Shown: piece after piece, positions 41,620-50,594 of the stretch
How the letters are laid out: each line of letters starts with the position of its first letter
How positions within the stretch are numbered: position 1 is the first letter of the stretch
Assembly: GCA_934646185.1 (NCBI GenBank)
Contig: CAKUEH010000013.1
Span: 4,569-68,568 of the forward strand
Direction of reading: 5' to 3'
Length of the DNA stretch: 64,000 nt
Origin: an uncultured Oscillospiraceae bacterium
GTDB lineage: Bacteria; Bacillota; Clostridia; Oscillospirales; Oscillospiraceae
The notes under the pieces: model-generated
The model's input: the letters and a program-made list of their open reading frames with translations, nothing else
Told to the model about the DNA's origin: nothing
Databases searched by the model: none
Translations under genes and position numbers: made by a program

Positions 41620-42282
41620 ATGGAGGATCTGGCGATCCTGACCGAATGCGCGCTGTTTCAGGGACTGGATGAGGCGCAGCTCCGGCAGATGCTGCCGTGT
41701 CTGTCCGCGCGCCGGGCGAGCTTCCGGCGCGGACAGTTTCTGCTGCGCGCGGGAGAGCAGGCGGCATGGGCCGGGATCATCCTGTCCGGCGAGGCCGAGA
41801 TCTTACAGGAGGATTTCTGGGGCAACCGCAATCTGCTCGCCGCCGTCGGGCCGGGCGGGCTGTTTGCCGAGGCGTTCGCCTGCGCGCAGGCCGTCTCGCC
41901 GGTGAGCGTTCTGTGCAAAACGGACGGGAGCGTCCTGTATCTGAACGTGCGCGCCGTTTTTTCGCCCTGCGGCAAGGCCTGCGCGCAGCACAAGGCGCTT
42001 TCGCAGAACCTCATCCGGGTGCTGGCGGAGAAAAACATGCAGCTGAATGAAAAGGCGGGCTTCCTCTCGCAGCGCACAACGCGCGAAAAGCTGCTGGCCT
42101 ATCTGTCCGCGCAGGCGCGCAGGGCCGGCAGCGCCAGCTTCCGCATCCCCTTCGACCGGCAGCAGCTGGCCGATTTCCTGTCCGTCAACCGCAGCGCCAT
42201 GTCCGCCGAGCTCTCGCGCATGCAGCGCGAGGGCCTGCTCCGCGCCGACCGCAGCCGCTTCACGCTCTGCCAGCCGGAATAA
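41620..42282 (+). CDS. Crp/Fnr-family transcriptional regulator
   Basis: A 220-aa regulator. The cNMP-binding beta-barrel is at about 20-120 (AGIILSGEAEILQEDFWGNR). The Crp-type HTH at about 150-210 contains RTTREKLLAYLSAQARRAGS and LADFLSVNRSAMSAELSRM. There is no N-terminal FNR Cys cluster, so it is not a classic oxygen sensor. ATG 41620 follows AAAGGAGG. Divergence from the ferredoxin pair suggests it controls them, perhaps like HcpR-type regulators. Confidence 0.9.
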   Translation: MEDLAILTECALFQGLDEAQLRQMLPCLSARRASFRRGQFLLRAGEQAAWAGIILSGEAEILQEDFWGNRNLLAAVGPGGLFAEAFACAQAVSPVSVLCKTDGSVLYLNVRAVFSPCGKACAQHKALSQNLIRVLAEKNMQLNEKAGFLSQRTTREKLLAYLSAQARRAGSASFRIPFDRQQLADFLSVNRSAMSAELSRMQREGLLRADRSRFTLCQPE

Positions 42283-42284
42283 GG

Positions 42285-42310
42285 AAAAGACCGCCCGCGG
42301 GCGGTCTTTT
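42285..42310. terminator. Bidirectional intrinsic terminator
   Basis: A perfect 26-bp palindrome with ends AAAAGACCGCCC/GGGCGGTCTTTT. It separates the Crp/Fnr gene (+) and the Toprim gene (-). Confidence 0.9.
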
Positions 42311-42312
42311 GC

Positions 42313-42921
42313 TTATGCCTGCTCCAGAATGCGGCGGGCCTGTGCGAAAAATTCTTCGCGGGAAAACAGGACATTGAGCGCCTGCAGCAGCGCGTTTGCG
42401 CTCATGTGCGCGGGCAGGCTGAGCGCCTTTAAAAGCGCGGCACGCTTTTTCGCGCTCTCCGGGCCGCCGGAAAGGCCGAGGGAAAACAGATCCTGTTTGG
42501 TGATAGGCTCCCTTGCGGGCGGAGGCGCGCCGCCGTCCTCAAACTCCGCGCCCGCGTCGCGCAGGGCCTTCAGAAGAATTTCGGGCGTCATGCCCTCCAC
42601 GCCGAGCAGCCCCTCTTTTCCGGGGGCTGCCTTTCGTTTTTCCTTGCCGGGCAAGTCGGGAATATAGGCGTGCAGCACGCCCTGTTCCGGCAGCGCGCTC
42701 TTGAGCGTGTTGCGGATGAGAAAACCCGCGCCGTCCGAATCGGTCAGGATCACAAGGCCGGTCGTCTGCGCGGCCTGCCGCAGCAGACGCAGGAGCGCCG
42801 GATCCTTCATATCGGTAAAGCCGTTTGTCGTAAAGATGGCCGTGTCGACGATCTGGCGGAGCGTGTTCTGGTCGTATTTTCCTTCGACGACGATGGACTG
42901 CCGGAGCTTCCGCTTATCCAT
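42313..42921 (-). CDS. Toprim/DUF4093 protein (RNase M5-like)
   Basis: A 202-aa protein. The Toprim domain has VVEGKYDQNTL and VILTDSDGAGFLIRN (DxD). A C-terminal DUF4093 region has SLGLSGGPESAKKRAALLKA. RNase M5 matures 5S rRNA. This relative keeps the core but is not certain to be the M5 enzyme. It overlaps holA by 8 bp. Confidence 0.83.
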   Translation of the reverse strand: MDKRKLRQSIVVEGKYDQNTLRQIVDTAIFTTNGFTDMKDPALLRLLRQAAQTTGLVILTDSDGAGFLIRNTLKSALPEQGVLHAYIPDLPGKEKRKAAPGKEGLLGVEGMTPEILLKALRDAGAEFEDGGAPPPAREPITKQDLFSLGLSGGPESAKKRAALLKALSLPAHMSANALLQALNVLFSREEFFAQARRILEQA

Positions 42922-43969
42922 GCTGCGCCTCCTGCGCGAGCCGGACGATCAGCAGCTCCAGAAGCTGCTCCTGCTCACCCGCGCTCGTCTTCATGGCGAG
43001 ATCCGTATCCAGAACGAGCTGGATCGCGCTCTGGCAGAAGCGGTCGGTCACGCGGCGGGCCGCCGTCATAGTAAGACCCGCGGGATAGCTCTTGAGCCCC
43101 GTCAGCTCCATCAGCTCCTTCTGTCCGCCGCCGGCGGAGAGAAGGACGCGCGCGTAGTAAAGCCGGCGCAGCTGCGCGCCGATGGCGCCCAGCACGGCGA
43201 TGGGATCGGTCTGCATGGCGTAAAGCTCCTGCAGTTTAAAAAGCGCCTTTTCAAAGTCCCGGTTCACGACGGCGTCGCTGATGTCGAAGGTCTGCGCGCT
43301 GAGCGCCGGGATGACCACCGCGTCGATGGCCCCGCGCGTGATAGTCTCGCCCTCCTGATAGGCGGCGATCTTGTCGATCTCGCCCCCGAGCGTGGTCATG
43401 AGCCCGTCGGTGCGGAAGATCAGATACTGGCACAGCTCGTCCGTGACGCTCTTGCCGTGCGCGCGGAAATGGCGCGTGATCCACGAGCACAGATCGCGCT
43501 CGGACTGCTTGCCGAACGATAGGATCTGCGCGTGCTCCCTGACGGCGGCGGCCAGCTTTTTCATCGTGCCGTTGAGTTTAAACTCCACCGTGTCGTAGAC
43601 GAACAGCACGCAGCAGTAGTCTGGGATGTCGGATAAAATGGCGGCGTATTGCTCCCGCGCGCCCTCCGGCTGCTTGAACAGGTCGACATCATCCACGCGC
43701 ACGAGCGTCCGCTCGGCCATCATGGGCATGGCGTCGATCGCGTCGGCCAGCGCCTGCGGCGTGCAGTCGTCGGCGGAAAAGCGGTGAAAATTGAATTCGC
43801 CCGCCGGGCCGTCGGTGAGCTTTTTCGTGACGAGATCCACGTAATGGCTGCGCAGAAACGCCTCCTCGCCGCAGATGATATAAAAGCTGCCGAGCGTCCC
43901 TGCCTTCAGATCCGCCTTAAAGCGGCGCACAGCCTCGGCAGAGCCGTCGTCAGGCGCTTTTTTTGCCAT
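42914..43969 (-). CDS. holA: DNA polymerase III delta subunit
   Basis: A 351-aa clamp-loader subunit. It has AGTLGSFYIICGEEAFLRSH (the delta start, lacking a functional P-loop), VRVDDVDLFKQPEGA, and the C-terminal collar region. It opens the beta clamp. The start 43969 lies 4 nt after the comEC stop codon. The region before the ATG is GGGGTAAGC. Confidence 0.92.
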   Translation of the reverse strand: MAKKAPDDGSAEAVRRFKADLKAGTLGSFYIICGEEAFLRSHYVDLVTKKLTDGPAGEFNFHRFSADDCTPQALADAIDAMPMMAERTLVRVDDVDLFKQPEGAREQYAAILSDIPDYCCVLFVYDTVEFKLNGTMKKLAAAVREHAQILSFGKQSERDLCSWITRHFRAHGKSVTDELCQYLIFRTDGLMTTLGGEIDKIAAYQEGETITRGAIDAVVIPALSAQTFDISDAVVNRDFEKALFKLQELYAMQTDPIAVLGAIGAQLRRLYYARVLLSAGGGQKELMELTGLKSYPAGLTMTAARRVTDRFCQSAIQLVLDTDLAMKTSAGEQEQLLELLIVRLAQEAQHG

Positions 43970-43973
43970 GTGC

Positions 43974-46223
43974 TTACCCCCTGATGGTGATGGTGCCGGA
44001 AAGATCCGTGCGGAAGACCGCCGCTCCGGCTTTTTCGATGCGGCGGAGCGTCTCGTCCGCCGGATGTCCGAAGCGGTTGTCCGCGCCCACGGAGATGAGC
44101 ACGGCCTCCGGCCTGACCGCGCGCAGGAGCGCCTCCGATGTGGACGCGGCCGCGCCGTGGTGCCCCGCGACAAGCACGGCGGCATGCGGCAGCTCGTGCG
44201 TGGACAGCAGCCGGTATTCCGCCTGCTCGGACAGATCGCCGGTCATTAGAATATCATATTTTTCGTCCGCTGCCAAGACGCAAAGCCCGGCATTGGCTTC
44301 CTCCGCGCTTCCGATGGGCGCAAAAATGCGCATCCCGTCCGGGAGCGTCAGATCGTTCGTGACGAAGCGAATTTCAGCGCCGGCCTGCGCGGCGGCGAAA
44401 AGGATTTTTGTGCGAAGGCCGTTTTCCGGCGACAGATCCGGCACATAGAGCGTCCTGACGCGCACACGCCGCAGAAGCTGCCGGACGCCGTTGCAGTGGT
44501 CGGCGTCAAAGTGCGTGAGAATGAGCCGGTCGACCTGTGTCACGCCGCGCGCGAGCAGGAACCGCGCGGCGGTCTCTCCGCTGGCATCCTCCTGCCCGCC
44601 GCAGTCGATCATGCTAATGCGTTTGCCGCTGCGGCTGACGAGGCACTGCCCCTGCCCGACGTCGAGCATGGAAAAGCTGGCGTCCGGCAGCGCGTAATCC
44701 GCGCAGGAAAGCCCCATGCAGCACGCCGTGACGAGCACGGCCACCGCCGCGGCCTGCCAAAACCGGACGGCCCTCGGGCGCAGCGCGAGCAGAAGCGCGA
44801 GGCCATAGAGAAAGACCGCCGCCGCGATGAGATACCCGGTTTCGAGATAAAGCGCCGCGAAGGGGAGCTCTGCCGCCCCGCGCACGATCAGCAGCACCAG
44901 CCGCACCGGCCAGCTGAGCACCCACGCGCAGACGCCTGCCGCCGCCGGGAGAGCCAGCGCGAGCAGCGCCGTCAGCAGTCCGCCGCAGAAGACGATCGAG
45001 AGCATCCACAGCGCCAGCACGTTCACGACCGGCGCGGCAAGCGAGACGGTCCTAAACTGGAGCGCCGTGATGGGAAGCGCGAAGACCATGGACGAGATCG
45101 TGCAGCAGAGCGCCGTCAGCATGGCGCGCAGGAGCGAGCTGAGGACTGTTTTTGGCCGCAGCAGGCGCGAGAGGAGCCGGTTTTCCGAGAGGCTCCGGTA
45201 AAGCCCGCCCGCGAAGAAGACGATCCCCGCCGTCGAGGCAAACGAGAGCTGCAAGCCCACGTTCAGAAGCGCCCACGGATTCTGCGCCAGCAGCACGAGA
45301 AGGGCCGCGCAGATGGTCGTCGGCGGGTCGTTTTCCCGCCGCGCGAGCGGCGCGCACAGAACCATCGCCTGCATCACGCCCGCGCGGACCGCGGAGGCCG
45401 GCGCGCCGGTCATGACGATGAAAAACGCGGCGGCAGGCAGACCGAGCACCGCTGCAAGCCGGTGGTTCCCGCCGCACAGCAGCAGGATCATGCCGAGCAG
45501 GATCGAAACATGCATGCCGGACACGGCGACGGCATGGTAAATGCCCGCGATGGCCAGATCGTTCTTGTCCTCGTAGCTGAGTCCCGATTTATCGCCCAGC
45601 AGCAGCGCCTGCATAAAGCCCGCCGTATCGGGCGGAAACGCGGCCCGGATCGCTGCGCGGAGGCGTTCAGCCAGCAGAGCAGGAGCAAGCCAAGCCGACG
45701 CGCGTCCCGGCTCGGCGTGCAGCGTCCCGCGGCAGCTTGCCGTGAGAAACACGCTGCGGGACAGATCATAATCATTGCCGCGCGCGTGCTTTTCCTGCGC
45801 CGTGGTGAGCTTCGCTGTGCCGGACAGGAGGCTCCCGGGCAGGATCTCGCCGTCGGCCTCGTCAAAGTAAAGAATGGCTGTGCAGCTTTTTCCGTCCAGC
45901 GTCAGCCGGGCAGAGACGGACTGTCCATAGCTGCTCGCCTGCGGCGCGGCCAGAGCCTGCGCGGAAAACGCGGCCGTTTTGCCGGAAAGGGCCTCGAACG
46001 GGCGCAGAAAAAGCGCCTCGTACCCGCGGCACCAGGCAAGTCCGGCCAAAAGGCCCAGCACGCAGACCGCCGCGCGGCGCGCGATCGGGCGGCGGAGCAG
46101 GAACAGAAGCGCGCAGACTGCCGCAAGCGCGGCGAGCAGCATACCCGGCGCGCCATGCAGCAGAAACAGATACAGAGCGGCGGCTATGGCGAAGCCGCCG
46201 GAAAACAGGCAGAGCCGTCGCAT
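43974..46223 (-). CDS. comEC: ComEC/Rec2 DNA-uptake channel
   Basis: A 749-aa polytopic protein. The N-terminal OB/Competence region precedes IYHAVAVSGMHVSILLGMIL. Many helices follow, then a C-terminal metallo-beta-lactamase domain (SMLDVGQGQCLVSRSGKRIS, LTHFDADHCNGVRQLL, VAGHHGAAAS). It carries single-stranded DNA into the cell during transformation; the MBL domain may degrade one strand. comEA/comG genes are not here. Confidence 0.93.
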   Translation of the reverse strand: MRRLCLFSGGFAIAAALYLFLLHGAPGMLLAALAAVCALLFLLRRPIARRAAVCVLGLLAGLAWCRGYEALFLRPFEALSGKTAAFSAQALAAPQASSYGQSVSARLTLDGKSCTAILYFDEADGEILPGSLLSGTAKLTTAQEKHARGNDYDLSRSVFLTASCRGTLHAEPGRASAWLAPALLAERLRAAIRAAFPPDTAGFMQALLLGDKSGLSYEDKNDLAIAGIYHAVAVSGMHVSILLGMILLLCGGNHRLAAVLGLPAAAFFIVMTGAPASAVRAGVMQAMVLCAPLARRENDPPTTICAALLVLLAQNPWALLNVGLQLSFASTAGIVFFAGGLYRSLSENRLLSRLLRPKTVLSSLLRAMLTALCCTISSMVFALPITALQFRTVSLAAPVVNVLALWMLSIVFCGGLLTALLALALPAAAGVCAWVLSWPVRLVLLIVRGAAELPFAALYLETGYLIAAAVFLYGLALLLALRPRAVRFWQAAAVAVLVTACCMGLSCADYALPDASFSMLDVGQGQCLVSRSGKRISMIDCGGQEDASGETAARFLLARGVTQVDRLILTHFDADHCNGVRQLLRRVRVRTLYVPDLSPENGLRTKILFAAAQAGAEIRFVTNDLTLPDGMRIFAPIGSAEEANAGLCVLAADEKYDILMTGDLSEQAEYRLLSTHELPHAAVLVAGHHGAAASTSEALLRAVRPEAVLISVGADNRFGHPADETLRRIEKAGAAVFRTDLSGTITIRG

Positions 46224-46249
46224 GGGCCGTCTCCTTCAAAATGCAGAAA

Positions 46250-46281
46250 AACCGGGCGCACTGCGAGCAGTGCGTCCGGTT
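46250..46281 (-). terminator. Intrinsic terminator
   Basis: A 15-bp stem AACCGGGCGCACTGC/GCAGTGCGTCCGGTT with one G-T pair. On the minus strand it is followed by TTTTT. It ends the 46291 gene ahead of comEC. Confidence 0.85.
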
Positions 46282-46290
46282 CTGACAGGC

Positions 46291-46749
46291 TTATTCTTCC
46301 GTCTTGGCGGCTTCCTCGGCGGGAGTCTCTTCAACGGGAGTCTCTTCCGTCTTCGGAGCCTCGGCAGCGGGGGTCTGATCGGCCTTGGGCTCGTCGGCGA
46401 CGACGATCTCAAAATCGTCTTCCGTGGGAGCGGCTTCGGTCTCGGCGGGCTCTTCCTCCTCGCGGAGGGAGGCGATGAAGTCCTTCAACTCGGCGATGGC
46501 CTTCTTGGACTCGTCGATCTTCTGGCACCACGGCAGATACTCGGCGGTGTCGAGCTCTTCGCCGACGGCATAGTCGCGGTAGTACAGCTTGCCCAGCTCG
46601 ATCTCGGCCTTCTTGACCTTGTCTTCCTCGGCATAGATGGCAATGTTGGCCTTTGCGACGGCGGCCAGCTCCTTCGCCTTTGCGGCGGCGGTCTGGGCGG
46701 CCTCTACGGCCATGTTCTTTGCAGCTTCAAAATTTTCAGAAAAACGCAT
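46291..46749 (-). CDS. Coiled-coil/acidic-tail protein of unknown function
   Basis: A 152-aa protein. An Ala/Lys-rich helical N-terminus (MRFSENFEAAKNMAVEAAQT...AKAKELAAVAKANI) is followed by EIELGKLYYRDYAVG and an acidic Glu/Pro/Ala tail after residue 100. No signal peptide or domain is recognised. The pattern is common in small proteins of gut Clostridia. A terminator separates it from comEC. Confidence 0.78.
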   Translation of the reverse strand: MRFSENFEAAKNMAVEAAQTAAAKAKELAAVAKANIAIYAEEDKVKKAEIELGKLYYRDYAVGEELDTAEYLPWCQKIDESKKAIAELKDFIASLREEEEPAETEAAPTEDDFEIVVADEPKADQTPAAEAPKTEETPVEETPAEEAAKTEE

Positions 46750-46865
46750 GGAGAAACTCCTTTCAGCAGCATAATTGCTTTTTTATTTCTTGTAGTATAG
46801 CACCTGTCCGAAAAAAATGGAATAGGCAAGTGCCGCGCAATGTCAGTTATTTTGTAAATTTTCTT

Positions 46866-47735
46866 TTAATCGGCCTGTTTTTCGTCCTCCTGCGGTTCGG
46901 CAGGATGGCGGTTGGCGTAGAGCGTATCGCGCGCGGGCTTCTTTTTGACGAGCACCCACGCAAGGATCCCCGCCGCGGCAAGGAAGGAGACTGCCGCCAC
47001 GAGCTGGCTGACGCGAATGCCGGTGGAGAACAGGTACAGGCTGTCGGTGCGCAGACCCTCGATCCAGACGCGGCCGAGGCCGTACCACGCCACGTACAGA
47101 AGGAACACTTCGCCGTCGAATTTCCGCTTCTTCGAGAAGAAATGCAGGCCGAGGAAGCCGATGAGGTTCCAGACAGATTCATACAGGAACGTCGGGTGGT
47201 AATACGTCACGGCGCCGGACGCGTCCTGCAGGCCCATCTTCAAAAACGTATCCGTCACGGCGCCGTGCGCCTCGCGGTTCATGAAGTTGCCCCAGCGGCC
47301 CACGAGCTGGCCGATGATGACGCCCATGCCCGCTACGTCGAGCAGGACGGGGGCCGGAATCTTCTTGACCCTTGCAACGACGAGCAGCGTGATCGCGCCG
47401 CCGATGATGCCGCCGTAGATGGCAAGTCCGCCCTCCCAGATGTAGAGGATGGAGATGGGATCGTCGGCGTAGAGCTCCCAATAGAAAATGCAGTAATACA
47501 GCCGCGCGCAGACAACGCCGATGGGCACAGCCCAGAGGATCATGTCGAGCACATCGTCCTGCGTGATGCCGAAGTCCTTCGCCCGCGAGAGCATATAGAA
47601 CACGGCCAGCAGAAATCCGGCGGCGATGATGATGCCGTACCAGTAGATGTCCTTCCCGAAGACCGTAAAGGCCACGGGACTGGAGTTGATCTCGATACCG
47701 AGATTCGGGAACGTGATAGGGGATGCGAGAAACAT
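46866..47735 (-). CDS. lgt: Prolipoprotein diacylglyceryl transferase
   Basis: A 289-aa membrane enzyme that adds diacylglycerol to the lipobox Cys of prolipoproteins such as MetQ and the 32466 lipoprotein. About seven helices are present. The Lgt signature is GQLVGRWGNFMNREAHG, with the catalytic Arg and His residues. The start 47735 follows AGGAGGAAT. A longer in-frame extension runs through a repeat and is spurious. Confidence 0.95.
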   Translation of the reverse strand: MFLASPITFPNLGIEINSSPVAFTVFGKDIYWYGIIIAAGFLLAVFYMLSRAKDFGITQDDVLDMILWAVPIGVVCARLYYCIFYWELYADDPISILYIWEGGLAIYGGIIGGAITLLVVARVKKIPAPVLLDVAGMGVIIGQLVGRWGNFMNREAHGAVTDTFLKMGLQDASGAVTYYHPTFLYESVWNLIGFLGLHFFSKKRKFDGEVFLLYVAWYGLGRVWIEGLRTDSLYLFSTGIRVSQLVAAVSFLAAAGILAWVLVKKKPARDTLYANRHPAEPQEDEKQAD

Positions 47736-47789
47736 ATGAATTCCTCCTGATGAATTGAGAGGCGGATGCCTCCGGCGGCCAGATCCAAG

Positions 47790-47946
47790 GCCTCCTCTTG
47801 CCGCGCCCCGCGCGGGAAGGGGAGGCGGCATTTTCGAAAAAAATGACGGAGGGGATTTGCTGCAAGATTCAGAGTGCTCCGAAATTTGCGAAGTTCGAAT
47901 CCCCTCAGGCGCTGCGCGCCAGCTCCCCTTGAGCCCAAGGGGAGCC
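47790..47946 (-). repeat. Dispersed two-arm palindromic repeat, family A, copy 4
   Basis: Arm B (GCCTCCTCTTGCCGCGCCCC ... GGAGGGGATTTG) followed by arm A (GAATCCCCTCAGGCGCTGCG ... AAGGGGAGCC). Confidence 0.85.
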
Positions 47947-47963
47947 TTTGGTGCATACGTTTT

Positions 47964-48068
47964 GTAGGGGCCGATGCCCACATCGGCCCGATGGGCAGGT
48001 ACGAATTCGCCGAAAATTACCGTAAAAACGGTGCGTTCTGCCGGGCCGATGCGGGCATCGGCCCCTAC
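47964..48068 (+). repeat. Dispersed palindromic repeat, family B, copy 2
   Basis: Inverted ends GTAGGGGCCGATGCCCACAT and ...GCATCGGCCCCTAC with the core CGAATTCGCCGAAAATTACC. Together with family A copy 4 it fills the 47736-48086 gap. Confidence 0.85.
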
Positions 48069-48086
48069 AGCTGGGGCGGCTGAAAT

Positions 48087-49340
48087 TTATGCTTCTTCCG
48101 GCACAATAACGCTGAGCGCGGCGCGTTCCGGTGTGATCGTCTGCGTCAGGAACGCTTCCGTGGCGGAAAGCGTGATGGAATCCAGCAGGGCAAAGTCGCA
48201 GAAGCAGTCTTCGCCTGCGAATACAGCCTCGCATATACGATAGCAGGTTGATTCGAATCCGTCAAGCTCCCGCAGGAGTCTGCCGCGCACGGATTTTTTC
48301 AGCCGCATGAATCGCTCGGGCGGAAAGCCGGTCTTTGGCGCCTGCAAAATGGCCTCCAGCACGGCCTCCGAGCCGCGGCCCGCGCCGCCCGCCTGCAAAA
48401 ATGCCGCGCCGGGTACGCGCGTGAAGCCGGGGGAAAACTCCGCGTCGATCAGACCGTCCGTGTACAGGCGCTCGTAGAGCGCGGAGCTCTCGCCCAGCAG
48501 CAGCTCGGCGGCAAGCTGGCCCGTCAGCTCCTGCAGGAGCGGGCTTGCAGACGGCGCTGCCTTGAAGCCGATGGAAAAGACCGGCTGGCTGACCGGCAGC
48601 GTCCGGCGCATTCTGTGCCGGAACGCGCGCGCGGGTTCTTCCTCGCCGCAGGGGCGCGCGGGAGGCGGGGAAAAATCCGGCGGCAGGCATTCCCGCGCGA
48701 AACGCGAGACGGCCTGCGCGTCCACGTCGCCCATGACGATGAGCGCCATGTTCGACGGAACGTAATATGCGTCAAAGCAGCGTCGCAGCAGCTCCGGCGT
48801 GACGGCGCGGATGGAGCGGCGGGAGCCCGCGATGGGGATGCGGATGGGGTGGCGGCGGTAGAGCGCGCGGCACAGCCGCTCCTGCGCGCAGTCCTCGGGC
48901 GAATCGTCATAGAGCGCGATCTCGTCCGCGATGACGGCGCGCTCGGCCGCCATGGCCTCGGGCGGAAAGTACGGCGTCGAGACCATGCGCAGGAGCAGAC
49001 GCAGGCAGTCGTCGAAGCGGTCGGTGCAGGTGAAATAATAGCCGGTCATGGCGTAGTCGGTAAAGGCGTTCGACTCTGCGCCGAGGCGGGAAAATTCCGC
49101 CTCCGGGTCGCAGTCCGGCAGGCAGAACATGCGGTGCTCGAGAAAATGCGCCGTGCCGTCCGGCATGGTCTGCCAGCCGCTGCTTAGCGGGAGCTGTGTG
49201 TCGCACGAGCCGAAATTCACGCCCAGAAACGCGAATTTCCCGGCAAAGCCCGGCTTCGGCACGACGCGCAGCTGCAGTCCGTTCGGGAGCGTTTCCGTAT
49301 AGCAGCGCTCACCGAGCGCGGGATAGTCCTTCCAGCTCAT
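48087..49340 (-). CDS. M16 zinc peptidase (YmfH-like)
   Basis: A 417-aa protein with the inverted zinc motif HFLEH (HxxEH) in AHFLEHRMF, and ESNAFTDYAMTGYYF. The N-terminal and C-terminal M16 halves are both visible. The ATG 49340 overlaps the stop of the upstream M16 gene by 4 bp. An in-frame upstream extension is antisense to that gene and rejected. It is the catalytic partner of a two-gene peptidase pair. Confidence 0.9.
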   Translation of the reverse strand: MSWKDYPALGERCYTETLPNGLQLRVVPKPGFAGKFAFLGVNFGSCDTQLPLSSGWQTMPDGTAHFLEHRMFCLPDCDPEAEFSRLGAESNAFTDYAMTGYYFTCTDRFDDCLRLLLRMVSTPYFPPEAMAAERAVIADEIALYDDSPEDCAQERLCRALYRRHPIRIPIAGSRRSIRAVTPELLRRCFDAYYVPSNMALIVMGDVDAQAVSRFARECLPPDFSPPPARPCGEEEPARAFRHRMRRTLPVSQPVFSIGFKAAPSASPLLQELTGQLAAELLLGESSALYERLYTDGLIDAEFSPGFTRVPGAAFLQAGGAGRGSEAVLEAILQAPKTGFPPERFMRLKKSVRGRLLRELDGFESTCYRICEAVFAGEDCFCDFALLDSITLSATEAFLTQTITPERAALSVIVPEEA

Positions 49341-50593
49341 GCTTCCTCCAGCGTATAGACCGTATCGGGCCGCACGCCGCGCGCGGCGGCGCAGACATCC
49401 TCCGCCGTAACGGCGCGGAGCGCGGCGGCAAGTCCGGCAGGCGTCTGCGAAACGTCCGCCGCCGCGCGGCCTGTGTAAAATTCGTCGAGCCTGCCGGGAC
49501 TGTCGCACAGCAATCGCAGATCGGAAAGCAGCCCCGTGCGGGCCGTCTCCAGCTCCGCCTGCGAAAAGCGGCCCGCGGCCAGCTCTGCAAGCTGACGCAG
49601 GATTTCCTGCTCCGCGGCGGGCAGATCCGCGCGGCCACATCCGGCGGACGCGGCGAGGATGCCCTTGTGGCCGTCGTACCAGCTTCCGGCCTCGTAGCAC
49701 AGGGCCAGCTGCCCGCGCACGACGGAATAGAGCCGGTTCTGCTCGCCCCCGCCGAGCATCGCGTTCAGAAGCAGCAGCGCGGGATACCGCGCGCCTTGCA
49801 GCGTCACGTCCGTGCGGAAGCCGATGGAAAGCCGGCTCTGCGCAAGCGGCATTGCTTCGGAAAACCGCCGCAGCGCCTGCGGCTGCGGGCCGGGCGCAGT
49901 CCCGACCGGGACGCATGCTCTGCGCGGCAGACGCGCCAGAAGCGGCTGCAGCAGCGCTTCCGCTTCGCCGACAGATTTGCTGCCGAGATAGAACAGCTCC
50001 GCGCGCGACGCGGCCAGCACAGTCTCATACTGCCGCCAGAGGGCGCGTTCATCAAGTCCTTCCAGCGCCTCCGGCTCTCCGAGACGGCCGCAGGCATAGC
50101 GCTCGCCCCGGCACATGGATCGCAGCAGCTGCCGCTCGCAGTAAGCGCCCTTGTCGTCCAGCACGCTCTGCATGGCGTTTCGCAGATTCTCCCGCTCCTG
50201 CCGCACAGGCTCCGATAAAAATACGCCGTTTTCCGTCCGCGGGCAGAACAGCAGCTCCGATACAAAGTCCAGCAGCCGCGAAAACACGGGCTCGCCCGCG
50301 TATGCATCCTCCAGACAGTCGGCAAACAGGCCCGTCAGCTGAATTTCTCCCTTCTTGCGCACCAGCGCGCCGACAGACGCGCCGTGCAGCTCGTCCAGCC
50401 GGTTTGCGATGGCGCGGATGGAGGGCGTTTTTTCGCTGCCGCGCAGCAGAACGCTCGGCAGCAGGGCGTTCATGGACGCCTCGCCTGCGCGAAGCGGCCT
50501 TAGAAAGCTGAGGCTGAAGCAGGCGGTCTTGAACCGCCCGTCCTGCACAGCCGTGAGAAACACGCCCGGCAGGAGCTCTTTTCGTGTCGTCAT
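49337..50593 (-). CDS. Inactive M16 peptidase homologue (YmfF-like)
   Basis: A 418-aa protein with the M16 fold and length but no HxxEH. The C-terminal half has LLNAMLGGGEQNRLYSVVRG and SWYDGHKGILAASAG. It likely pairs with the active subunit, as YmfF with YmfH or the alpha with the beta subunit of processing peptidases. The two are translationally coupled. Confidence 0.88.
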   Translation of the reverse strand: MTTRKELLPGVFLTAVQDGRFKTACFSLSFLRPLRAGEASMNALLPSVLLRGSEKTPSIRAIANRLDELHGASVGALVRKKGEIQLTGLFADCLEDAYAGEPVFSRLLDFVSELLFCPRTENGVFLSEPVRQERENLRNAMQSVLDDKGAYCERQLLRSMCRGERYACGRLGEPEALEGLDERALWRQYETVLAASRAELFYLGSKSVGEAEALLQPLLARLPRRACVPVGTAPGPQPQALRRFSEAMPLAQSRLSIGFRTDVTLQGARYPALLLLNAMLGGGEQNRLYSVVRGQLALCYEAGSWYDGHKGILAASAGCGRADLPAAEQEILRQLAELAAGRFSQAELETARTGLLSDLRLLCDSPGRLDEFYTGRAAADVSQTPAGLAAALRAVTAEDVCAAARGVRPDTVYTLEEA

Positions 50594-50594
50594 G

